Below the pieces are notes generated by a model. The model was given only the letters and a program-made list of their open reading frames with translations, did no database searches and was not told the DNA's origin. This document shows, piece by piece, positions 1 to 5,558 of a stretch of 6,385 bases of DNA. Origin of the DNA: Methanocorpusculum sp. MCE (GTDB lineage Archaea > Halobacteriota > Methanomicrobia > Methanomicrobiales > Methanocorpusculaceae); assembly GCA_003315675.1 (NCBI GenBank), contig NIZU01000038.1, forward strand, positions 1 to 6,385, written 5' to 3'. Positions within the stretch are counted from its first letter, which is position 1. Each line of letters begins with the position of its first letter. A program made the translations under genes and the position numbers.

Positions 1-99
1 GTGAAGGTAACAACGCTGCAAAGAGTACGAGTGAAAAATATGCTGGCTGCATTTTGTTATAATATCCATCAGGGGAAAACGATTCAAAACCGAGTGTAA
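1..99 (+). pseudogene. C-terminal end of a possible transposase (cut by the window edge)
   Basis: Frame 1 is open from the window edge to TAA at 97-99 and gives 32 residues. The string RVRVKNMLAAFCYNI (residues 9-23) resembles the last helix of DDE transposases of the IS4/IS5/IS1182 type, which often end in K/R-rich text followed by a hydrophobic AxCYNI-like stretch. The catalytic residues would lie outside the window, so neither family nor integrity can be judged. No terminal inverted repeat is recognisable in the 300 bases after the stop. It could instead be the end of an unrelated gene. The transposase reading is inference from a short match, supported only by the accessory, AT-rich surroundings. 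Confidence 0.4.
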
Positions 100-434
100 A
101 TAAAAAAAAACGTCAAGGAATAATGGGTATTCTTCTTTTTTTGGGGGGGTGAAGCGGTAGGGATGTAGCCAATCCTCCTTAAATCATGATTCGCGTTAAA
201 AAATGGGTTGATAGATATTCTCTAGTCTATGAATTCAGATTCTGGAGCAAGATTGCCAAGATGGGTGATGAGAGCGAACTTTAGAAAAAAAGGGAGGCAC
301 TGCAAATCGATTTAATTTATTACTTTTTTGTGGTGTTAAACTATAAATTATCCAATTTCATCTATGTATGAATGTAATTTCCATTAATATATGAAAATAG
401 TGAGGATATGTATATAATAGATTAGATTTCATAT
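100..434. other. AT-rich intergenic stretch with no clear gene
   Basis: There is no ORF of convincing length here. The stretch holds a T7 run followed directly by a G7 run (136-149), which could serve as a T-tract terminator for the gene ending at 99. The only coding candidate is a 32-codon ORF from ATG 186 to TAG 282-284, with an aromatic and basic product (begins MIRVKKWVDRYS). It lacks a ribosome binding site and may be a remnant of a longer gene. From 300 onward the sequence is very AT-rich and leads into the promoter of the next gene. No transposon end was identified. Confidence 0.5.
411..418 (+). promoter_or_regulatory. TATA box of the DUF4062 gene
   Basis: TATATAAT at 411-418 is a good archaeal TATA box. 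The usual spacing of about 25 nt from its centre puts the transcript start near 438-442. That lies past the TTG at 435 but before the GTG codons at 453 and 462, so it argues for one of the GTG starts. GGTG at 450-453 would be a modest Shine-Dalgarno site, with 8 bases before GTG 462. Confidence 0.5.
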
Positions 435-461
435 TTGAACATCAATAATGGTGTGAATAAA

Positions 462-1454
462 GTGAATAAAAAATATCAGGTATTTATCAGTTCAACATAT
501 GAAGATTTGAGAGAAGAACGTCAAGAAGTGTTAAAAGCGATATTAAAATTGAATCACATTCCAACAGGAATGGAATTGTTTCACGCTTCAAATGATGATC
601 AGGTGAAGGTAATTAAGAGAGTTATTGATGAGTGTGATTACTATCTCTTAATAATTGGTGGACGCTATGGTTCTCTGGATAAGAATGGGATAAGTTATAC
701 GGAGAAAGAATTCATTTATGCAAAAGAAATTGGGAAACCAATTCTCGTGTTTTTACCAAAAGATAAAAATTTCGTAGATCCATCAGAACAAAACATAGAC
801 ATGTTGAAAAAATTTAAAACCAATGTCACGGATGAAAAATTAGTTTCATATTGGGAAAATAAGCACCATTTAATGTCTGAAGTTATCCTGGCTTTAACGG
901 AAATCATAGTAGATTGCCCCTCTATTGGATGGATAAAAGGGGATAACATATCATCTGATGAGCTACTGCTAGAAAATTCTCTATTACAAAAGAAAATAGT
1001 GGTGTTGGAAGAACAGATAAATGTGATATCTACTGAACCTCCAAAAGGTAGTGAAAAATTTGCAAACGGCAATGATAAATTTGAAATTACTTATTCCTAC
1101 ATCGCAGAAATTATTTCTTTTCATACACGTACTACTGATACTCTTTCACTCACATGGAATGAAATATTCAAAATTATATCGCCAAATTTAGTTAATGAAA
1201 TGGGGGAAATAAGATTAAAACAATGTCTTAATACATATTTATCACAGCAGAAACAACAAAATAAGTCAGATACGGAACTTGATTTACATGATTTCCGGAT
1301 TACTGATACATCATTTCAGACAATTAAAATCCAATTGGTTGCATTGGGTCAAATTGTTGAAAGTAAAAAAAAATCGCGGCGTCAAAGATACCGATACCTA
1401 TTGGACATTAACAAAATATGGATACAACTTAATGATGCAACTTCTCGCAATTAG
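462..1454 (+). CDS. DUF4062 (TIR-like) domain protein, C-terminus frameshifted
   Basis: The first ~100 residues match the DUF4062 family: FISSTYEDLREER at residues 8-20, PTGMELF at 34-40, LIIGGRYGS at 63-71 and SYTEKEF at 78-84. DUF4062 is regarded as a Rossmann-like, TIR-related domain common in prokaryotic conflict and defence proteins; its activity here is unknown. A short coiled coil follows (about 165-190). The C-terminal third (211 onward) resembles the winged-helix-like domain usual in these proteins. GTG 462 gives the family-like N-terminus MNKKYQVF with GGTG eight bases upstream; TTG 435 and GTG 453 are in-frame alternatives. The frame is open back to a TAG at 423. After the A9 run at 1365-1373 the zero frame yields non-family sequence and stops at 1452-1454, while the expected tail lies in the +1 frame to 1488. 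Base composition is far more AT-rich than the genes to the right, which suggests horizontal acquisition. Confidence 0.85.
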   Translation: MNKKYQVFISSTYEDLREERQEVLKAILKLNHIPTGMELFHASNDDQVKVIKRVIDECDYYLLIIGGRYGSLDKNGISYTEKEFIYAKEIGKPILVFLPKDKNFVDPSEQNIDMLKKFKTNVTDEKLVSYWENKHHLMSEVILALTEIIVDCPSIGWIKGDNISSDELLLENSLLQKKIVVLEEQINVISTEPPKGSEKFANGNDKFEITYSYIAEIISFHTRTTDTLSLTWNEIFKIISPNLVNEMGEIRLKQCLNTYLSQQKQQNKSDTELDLHDFRITDTSFQTIKIQLVALGQIVESKKKSRRQRYRYLLDINKIWIQLNDATSRN

Positions 1455-1488
1455 AAAAAAAGGTGTTGACACTCGTAGAAAGAGATAA
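1372..1488 (+). pseudogene. Out-of-frame native C-terminus of the DUF4062 protein
   Basis: Read from 1372 in the +1 frame, the sequence encodes NRGVKDTDTYWTLTKYG, then LMMQLLAIRKKG and a basic end, stopping with TAA at 1486-1488. TYWTLTxYG followed by an LxAIR-type ending is, from memory, the normal end of DUF4062 proteins with a winged-helix tail, so this is the true C-terminus. Removing one A from the nine-A run at 1365-1373 joins the frames and gives 341 residues from GTG 462. The cause could be a mutation, a sequencing or assembly error in the homopolymer, or slippage during transcription or translation. Confidence 0.75.
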
Positions 1489-1496
1489 AGATAATG

Positions 1497-1553
1497 GGAT
1501 GATCTAACATCATCCAACCAATAACCCTCTTTTCCCGATTGGACTTATTTTTT
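1497..1553 (+). terminator. Probable terminator of the DUF4062 gene
   Basis: A 7-bp hairpin (GGATGAT 1497-1503, loop CTAAC, ATCATCC 1509-1515) starts nine bases after the TAA at 1486-1488. T-rich stretches follow at 1528-1533 and 1547-1553 (TATTTTTT). In archaea the T-tract is the important element and the hairpin is optional. Confidence 0.45.
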
Positions 1554-1590
1554 ACCAAAACTCAGACGTACCATCTCCACAATAATCTTC

Positions 1591-1596
1591 TATCAA
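1591..1596 (+). repeat. Left candidate target-site duplication TATCAA
   Basis: TATCAA directly abuts the left end of the palindromic element and recurs directly after its right end at 2088-2093. If the element ends are placed two bases further in (GGA...TCC), the duplication would instead be TA. Confidence 0.5.
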
Positions 1597-1613
1597 TAGG
1601 ACTTACGCGGTGT
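1597..1613 (+). repeat. Left terminal inverted repeat
   Basis: TAGGACTTACGCGGTGT pairs with the reverse complement of 2071-2087 at 16 of 17 positions. Confidence 0.7.
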
Positions 1614-1667
1614 TTGTGTAACTCTAATTCGTAATGGAGTTTTTTGGGTGTGGAAACATAAAAATAA

Positions 1668-1807
1668 CCAACCGCGAATCGGCGCGAATCCGCCCTTCGG
1701 GCGAGAAGAATCGGATTTGCTATTCCTCACTTTCGCAATACAGCTTCGCTGTCTTGCTCATCCCTCATCGGGATCGTTCGGGCAAATCCTGTCGCCGCCC
1801 CAGCGGC
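1668..1807 (+). repeat. Left inverted arm of the palindromic element
   Basis: This arm starts with CCAACCGCGAATCGGCGCG and runs through a CGCCC-TTC-GGGCG hairpin (1691-1703), CGGATTTGCT (1712-1721), a private hairpin at 1735-1757, and the block 1772-1794 ending AAATCCTGTCG. Each shared block has an inverted partner in the right arm in the same order and at nearly the same spacing. The arm ends in a second private hairpin (GCCGC, loop CCCA, GCGGC at 1794-1807). Confidence 0.7.
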
Positions 1808-1869
1808 TCCCGATAGTAATTTCTCCCCCTCTTTTTCATTAAAATACTCCCTAAATATTTCCTTCAGGA

Positions 1870-2015
1870 GGTGCCGGGGCACCGACAGGATTTGCCCGAA
1901 CGGTCCCGATGAAGGGACGAGCCGTCGTGGCTGAAAGACACGACGAGCGAGAGTGAGGATCAGCAAATCCGATTCGCCTCGCCCGAAGGGCGGATTCGCG
2001 CCGATTTGCGGTTGG
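1870..2015 (-). repeat. Right inverted arm of the palindromic element
   Basis: This is the inverted counterpart of the left arm: CGACAGGATTTGCCCGAAC from 1883, AGCAAATCCG at 1962-1971, the CGCCC-TTC-GGGCG-type hairpin at 1980-1992, and ending GGTTGG at 2010-2015. It carries its own hairpins, GGTGCC-GG-GGCACC (1870-1883) and CGTCGTG/CACGACG (1923-1945), whose sequences differ from those in the left arm. Confidence 0.7.
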
Positions 2016-2070
2016 TTTTATCTCATGTGTCCACACCCAGTACTACCCTTCCCAAATTGGATTGGGAATG

Positions 2071-2087
2071 ACACCGCGTAACTCCTA
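2071..2087 (-). repeat. Right terminal inverted repeat
   Basis: Read on the minus strand this is TAGGAGTTACGCGGTGT, identical to the left end except at position 6. A subterminal hairpin (TTCCCAA, loop ATTGGA, TTGGGAA at 2049-2068) lies just inside it. Confidence 0.7.
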
Positions 2088-2093
2088 TATCAA
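2088..2093 (+). repeat. Right candidate target-site duplication TATCAA
   Basis: Direct copy of 1591-1596, immediately outside the right terminal repeat. It lies 15 bases before the A-tract (T-tract on the minus strand) of the operon terminator, so the insertion left that terminator intact. Confidence 0.5.
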
Positions 2094-2108
2094 ATACAAT
2101 CATCACTC

Positions 2109-2135
2109 AAAAAAAATAAATTCCCTATTGGGAAT
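2109..2135 (-). terminator. Terminator of the ABC-transporter operon
   Basis: On the minus strand, one base after the TAA of the binding-protein gene, there is a perfect 6-bp hairpin (ATTCCC and GGGAAT, 4-nt loop; 2120-2135), then an eight-T run (2109-2116). This is a textbook hairpin plus T-tract. Confidence 0.75.
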
Positions 2136-2136
2136 C

Positions 2137-3138
2137 TTACAGCTCCGGATACGTCAGTCCCGTCACATCAAAGTCCGTTCCAAACCGGGTGTTGAACTCG
2201 GTTAAAACGCTCTCCACGCTCATATCCTTGAACACTTCCGGATGGATCATTTTTGCAAGAGCGACCGCCGCGGCGCAGGATCTCGGCCCGTAGGTAAGAT
2301 CGTTTCTGAGAAGCCAGACCTTGTCATTCTCGACCGCACTGATCGTATCGAACCCGACCCTTGATACAAGCTCGCCATACGCGGCCTGTGGGTCGTTCAT
2401 ATTATTCACGAGCTTCACGATGATCTCGGGACTCGATGAGACCACCCACTCGTCGGAGATCTTCTTGGAACCGGTATCTTTCATAATATTCCATCCTCAG
2501 GCGATCGAAATCAGCTGCCCCATCCCCGTATCCGTTCCCTGACCCCAGTAGGCCGTATAGCTTTCCGCATAGACCGTGCGGGTCAGAGAAATCGGAGCGA
2601 CCCTTGACTCGACCTCGGTAATAACCTCGTTATAATACTCCGCGATTCTTTGAGCCTTTTCCGTATTACCCGAGATCTTGCCGATCTCAACAATATCCTG
2701 CGTCATCGTTTCCGGCTTCGTGCAGTCGATATACACGATCGGGATCCCTGGAGACGCCAGAACCTCGGCATTCTTCGGCTTCGACGTCGCATACCCGATC
2801 ACCAGATCGGCATCCAGCGAAATCAGATACTCCACATCCGGCTCGTTCCAGGCTCCGACCACCGTCGCATTCGGATACATCTTCACCTGCTCGGCATTGT
2901 TCGCGATCGACTGGGAAATACCCACGACTTTATCGGCATCGCCCAAGAGATACAGGATCTCCCCCGCATTCGAGTTCAGCAGAACGATACGCTCGGCCGT
3001 ATGGTTCAGCGTCACGTTCGATCCGTCCGAATTCATAATGACGATCGAACCCGGCGACTCATCGGAAATACAGCCGGCAGCGAAAACGATACAAAGCATA
3101 GTCAGGATAAGACCCGACACAATCAGCAGTTTTTTCAT
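2137..3138 (-). pseudogene. ABC importer substrate-binding lipoprotein (FepB/BtuF type), in-frame TGA
   Basis: The product is an extracytoplasmic binding protein for an iron-complex or cobalamin-type importer. The first frame (3138-2497, 213 aa) begins with a lipoprotein signal: KK, a hydrophobic core, then FAAGC with the lipidated Cys at 23. The periplasmic-binding fold follows, with AERIVLLNSNAGEILYLLG (about 49-67), VGAWNEPDVEYLISLDADLVIG and YAESYTAYWGQGT. It ends at ISIA-TGA. The same frame resumes at once with GWNIMKDTGS (2496-2137), continuing through ISDEWVVSSSPEIIVK to LTYPEL. The family consensus here is about AGGxNI, so TGA (2497-2499) stands where Gly (GGA) is expected, one base away. 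Corrected length would be 333 residues, normal for the family. An AGAGG ribosome site sits upstream of ATG 3138, 8 bases after the ATPase stop. A separate restart at ATG 2484 could not give a secreted protein. Ligand cannot be read from sequence. Confidence 0.85.
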
Positions 3139-3146
3139 ACAAACCT

Positions 3147-3914
3147 CTATGATGGAGCATAGGAGAGAATGAACCTCCCCTTTGCATTTTCAACAAACTC
3201 AGCATCGACGCCGTACACGTCGCGGACCGATTCGGTCGTGAGGACCTCCTCCGGAGTTCCGTAAGCATACATCTCCCCGTCTTTCAGCAGCAGCACCTTA
3301 TCTGTATACCGAAGCGCCAGATTCAGATCGTGCAGAGCGATGATCATCCCGGAGTTCTCCCTTCTCACGATCTCCCGCATCGTTGCGACAGTTTCCAGCT
3401 GATGCCGGAGATCCAGAGAACTCGTCGGCTCGTCAGACAGGAAAAAGGAAGGATCCTGGGCCAGCGCCCGGGCGATAAACACCCGTTGCAGCTGACCGCC
3501 GGAGAGTTCGTTCACGAACCTGTCAGAGAGATCGGCGATGTTAATCGTCGCCATCGCCTCATCCACCGCGGCAAGATCCTCATCCGAAACTGACCAGCTC
3601 ATATACGGACGCCGCCCGATCAGAACGGTGTCCAGAACAGTTGTGAAGGGCGTGTAGTGGAAGTACTGCGGGACATAGCCGATCATTTTCGCACGGTCGA
3701 TAGGGTCGATCTTCTGCACATCGATCCCGTCGATCGTGATAGATCCGGACGACGGCGCCAGGATATCGGCGATCGTTTTGATCAGCGTGGACTTTCCCGA
3801 ACCGTTCGGGCCGAGAAGAGCGAGGACCTCGCCGGACTTCGACTCGAAGCTGATATCTTTGAGAACCGCGTGACTGCCGTACTTCTGAGACACGGACGAG
3901 ACCGAGATGTTCAT
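3147..3914 (-). CDS. ABC importer ATP-binding protein (FecE/FepC/BtuD type)
   Basis: This 255-residue ATPase would power uptake of an iron complex, haem or cobalamin from the cytoplasmic face. All motifs are present in order: Walker A GPNGSGKST (about 35-43), Q-loop GYVPQ, the signature LSGGQ, Walker B FFLSDEP with the catalytic Glu, the D-loop SSLD and the switch His in ALHDLN. One oddity is Ser in place of the usual last hydrophobic residue of Walker B. ATG 3914 is chosen because it overlaps the permease stop as ATGA, a sign of translational coupling, and yields the family-typical start MNISVSSVSQKYG. The frame stays open upstream to 4127, but that stretch is the permease gene read in another frame. 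The gene appears intact although both partner genes are broken. TAG 3149-3147 is followed 8 bases later by the binding-protein ATG. Confidence 0.92.
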   Translation of the reverse strand: MNISVSSVSQKYGSHAVLKDISFESKSGEVLALLGPNGSGKSTLIKTIADILAPSSGSITIDGIDVQKIDPIDRAKMIGYVPQYFHYTPFTTVLDTVLIGRRPYMSWSVSDEDLAAVDEAMATINIADLSDRFVNELSGGQLQRVFIARALAQDPSFFLSDEPTSSLDLRHQLETVATMREIVRRENSGMIIALHDLNLALRYTDKVLLLKDGEMYAYGTPEEVLTTESVRDVYGVDAEFVENAKGRFILSYAPS

Positions 3915-4767
3915 GCCAGGTACCTCCCGTGTCCTCTGGTGATCAAGGAGAGGAAGAAGAGGCCGCCGAGGATGTACATGATGATCCCGACCGGGATCTC
4001 GATCGGGGCAAGAATGACTCTTGCGACCGTGTCCGAGACCAGAAGGATCAGAGCCCCGAGCAGAGCCGAGGCCGGCAGATGTGCGGGGCCATAAGGCCGA
4101 CGAACCCGATGATGCCGGTAAAGGCAAGGCAGGCGGACGCGGCGAAGCTGACGATCAAGAGACCGGAGATCCGGAACCGCTGGACGTTGATGCCGAGATT
4201 TTTGGCGACGTCATCGCCGCTCGAGAGCGTGTTGAGATCCCAGGCCCGCCGTTCGACGAGCCAGCCGAAGATGAAGGCCGAGAAGATAAGAAGAACGGAT
4301 TTGACGGAAAACGTAACACCCGCGAGGATGATGCTTCCGGTAAAAAGCGAACCGAAGATCGCCGGCCCGAGAACGATGATAAGCGCAGCACCGAATGATG
4401 AGGGGGATGAAAGGCCGAGGGTGAAGGGGCTGACGAGCGGATTTCTGAGAAGTCCCTGCATAACTGCCCCGGCGGTCGCCAAAGCGACCCCTGCAAGGAT
4501 CGCGAGATGGATCCGCGGCAGACGGTAATTCATTACGATCAGGTCGGCCATGCCGTCATCGGATGAGGATATGAAGCCGGGGAAAAGGGCGTGTCCGAAC
4601 ACCGCGAGTACATCGCCCGGCGGGATGTACACCGATCCTATCTCGACCGCAAGAATTGAGACGAGAACGAGGATGATCGAAAGCGTGATCAGAACAAGCA
4701 GTTTTCGTTTCTGAATAGTGTGATAGAGACGCGTGGTGCTGGTGTTACTATCCCTCCCATTCTTCAT
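3911..4767 (-). pseudogene. ABC importer permease (FecCD/BtuC family), disrupted
   Basis: This is the membrane subunit of the importer. From ATG 4767 it shows a cytoplasmic lead, TM1 (about 22-45), YRLPRIHLAILAGVALATAGAVMQGLLRNPL (the FecCD core, about 81-111), then SGDDVAKNLGIN (the ATPase-contact region) and GIIGFVGLMAPHIC. Right after that the zero frame drifts and stops (TGA, 4050-4048). The expected ending continues in another frame from LPASALLGALILL and VSDTVARVILAPIEIPVG to LITRGHGRYLA and TGA at 3913-3911. Family members have about 12 residues (RxxxGxDHRxL type) between PHI and LP, so about 37 bases are missing at 4072-4078. The segment between TM3 and SGDD is also about 60 residues shorter than in BtuC and lacks the FWxMGS-like motif. 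No ribosome site precedes ATG 4767. Alternative: assembly error, but several lesions argue for decay. Confidence 0.85.
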
Positions 4768-4790
4768 AACTACGTAATTGTTGGTTTTTC

Positions 4791-4798
4791 ATTATAAA
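4791..4798 (-). promoter_or_regulatory. TATA box of the ABC-transporter operon
   Basis: The minus strand reads TTTATAAT from 4798 to 4791, centred about 27 bases before ATG 4767. Transcription would begin within a few bases of the ATG, and no Shine-Dalgarno-like sequence precedes it, so the mRNA is predicted to be leaderless. Confidence 0.5.
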
Positions 4799-4823
4799 GA
4801 ATATACCGGGTTTATGAATTGTG

Positions 4824-4847
4824 AAAAAGAGGGAATATGGGATATTC
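4824..4847 (-). terminator. Terminator of the UPF0173 hydrolase gene, or an operator
   Basis: A perfect 6-bp inverted repeat with a 3-nt loop (GAATAT-GGG-ATATTC, 4833-4847) starts 14 bases after the hydrolase stop. On the minus strand it is followed by a T5 run (4828-4824). It lies about 35 bases upstream of the transporter TATA box, so a regulator binding site for that operon is the alternative. Confidence 0.5.
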
Positions 4848-4861
4848 GACCGTGAATCTCT

Positions 4862-5521
4862 TTACGGCAGTTCGAGCACATCGCCCGGCTGCATAATCTC
4901 GACGTGCATCACGGTCGTCAGCTCGATTGCCCGCTTAAAGGCCGGCAAATCCTGCTCGATCTCGGGATAGGTATTCACATGCATCGGAATGATCGTCTTC
5001 GCCCCGATCCATGCCGCCGCCATCATACACTCCTCGGGTCCCATCGTAAAGCGGCCGCCGGCAGGAAGAATCGCGATGTCCGGGTGATAGAGTTCGCGAA
5101 TGAGCTTCATGTCGGAGAAAAGCCCGGTGTCCCCGGCGTAATAGATCACATGCCCGTCCATCTCGACGACGAATCCGCAGGCCTGGCCCATGTAGAGACT
5201 TGTCCCGTCCTTTTGGCGGATGGAGGAAGAATGCGCGGCATGGACCATTCGAACCGTGATTCCATCCCAGTCGACCGAGCCGCCGATGTTCATCCCAATC
5301 GTTGGAACGCCGAGCGATTTCAGATAGCCTGACAGCTCATGGACCGCGGCCGTCAGAGAGAACCTTTCGGGCGAGTCCCCTATATGATCGCTGTGTGCGT
5401 GGGAGATCAGGGTCAGATCGGCCGCGACTTTTGCGGGGTCTTCGAGCGGCATCGGATCGAACAAAAGTTGCTTTGAACCTTCGATGATAAAACAGGAGTG
5501 TCCGGCGTATCGTATCTGCAT
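4862..5521 (-). CDS. UPF0173 family metal-dependent hydrolase (metallo-beta-lactamase fold)
   Basis: This 219-residue cytosolic protein has the compact metallo-beta-lactamase fold of the UPF0173 family; its substrate is unknown. The start GHSCFII (7-13) and FDP (21-23) are typical. The metal-binding motif HAHSDHIGD spans 41-49 (His41, His43, Asp45, His46). Further likely ligands are His94 or His97 in VHAAHSS, Asp131 in YAGDTGLF and His181 in IPMHVNTYP. PAGGRFTMGPEE (153-164) is characteristic of the family. Length is normal, there is no signal peptide, and all metal ligands are present. No ribosome site precedes ATG 5521. A T-rich element centred about 25 bases upstream fits a leaderless transcript. 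The gene follows the CmI4-like gene by 37 bases on the same strand, so co-transcription by read-through is possible despite the T7 tract between them. Confidence 0.9.
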   Translation of the reverse strand: MQIRYAGHSCFIIEGSKQLLFDPMPLEDPAKVAADLTLISHAHSDHIGDSPERFSLTAAVHELSGYLKSLGVPTIGMNIGGSVDWDGITVRMVHAAHSSSIRQKDGTSLYMGQACGFVVEMDGHVIYYAGDTGLFSDMKLIRELYHPDIAILPAGGRFTMGPEECMMAAAWIGAKTIIPMHVNTYPEIEQDLPAFKRAIELTTVMHVEIMQPGDVLELP

Positions 5522-5544
5522 GCGTAGATAATCGTCTTCGGCAA

Positions 5545-5557
5545 ATAAAAAAATAGG
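5545..5557 (-). terminator. T-tract terminator after the CmI4-like gene, possibly also a promoter element
   Basis: The minus strand reads CCCTATTTTTTTATT just after the TAA at 5561-5559. A T7 run (5553-5547) suits archaeal intrinsic termination. The same T/A-rich segment lies about 25 bases before ATG 5521 and could act as a weak TATA element for the hydrolase gene. Confidence 0.4.
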
Positions 5558-5558
5558 G

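Larger units (their letters stand above)
1597..2087. mobile_element. 491-bp palindromic MITE-like element
   Basis: This non-coding element is bounded by 17-bp terminal inverted repeats: 1597-1613 against the reverse complement of 2071-2087, with one mismatch at position 6 (C versus G). The direct repeat TATCAA flanks it. Inside, two long arms are imperfect inverted copies of each other. Best-matching blocks are 1646-1653 with 2031-2038, 1668-1721 with 1962-2015, and 1760-1794 with 1883-1917. The centre, about 1808-1869, is unpaired and AT/pyrimidine-rich. Small ORFs on both strands are by-products of the GC-rich repeats and match nothing recognisable. No transposase is encoded, so movement would need an enzyme supplied elsewhere. 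The GGACTTACGC-like tip resembles ends of many archaeal and cyanobacterial insertion sequences, but I cannot assign a family. It lies between the tails of two convergent transcription units. Confidence 0.7.

Noticed and set aside
716..1072. 118-residue minus-strand ORF inside the DUF4062 gene
   Set aside because: It is antisense to a gene with clear family motifs, and its Ser/Phe-rich product matches nothing known.
1279..1488. Separate small 69-residue plus-strand gene
   Set aside because: It overlaps the DUF4062 gene in another frame. Only its part after 1372 is meaningful, as the frameshifted C-terminus of that protein, so it is not an independent gene.
1634..2036. Four short ORFs (60-79 codons) on both strands of the palindromic element
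   Set aside because: They arise from GC-rich inverted repeats that avoid stops in several frames. They have no ribosome sites and no recognisable protein features, and the same repeat is 'coded' in opposite directions.
1597..2087. CRISPR array or tandem repeat
   Set aside because: The repeats are two inverted arms, not a series of short direct repeats with spacers.
2497..2499. Selenocysteine or recoded glycine at the TGA
   Set aside because: Selenocysteine is not expected at this non-catalytic position, no selenocysteine element was evident by eye, and TGA also appears as a normal stop in the operon (3913-3911). A nonsense mutation is simpler.
2650..3268. Plus-strand and offset minus-strand ORFs across the binding-protein and ATPase region
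   Set aside because: They are opposite-strand or shifted-frame readings of clear transporter genes, with Arg/His-rich, non-family composition.
3915..4127. N-terminal extension of the ATPase by 71 residues
   Set aside because: The extension reads the permease tail in a wrong frame. The ATGA overlap and family start at 3914 are decisive.
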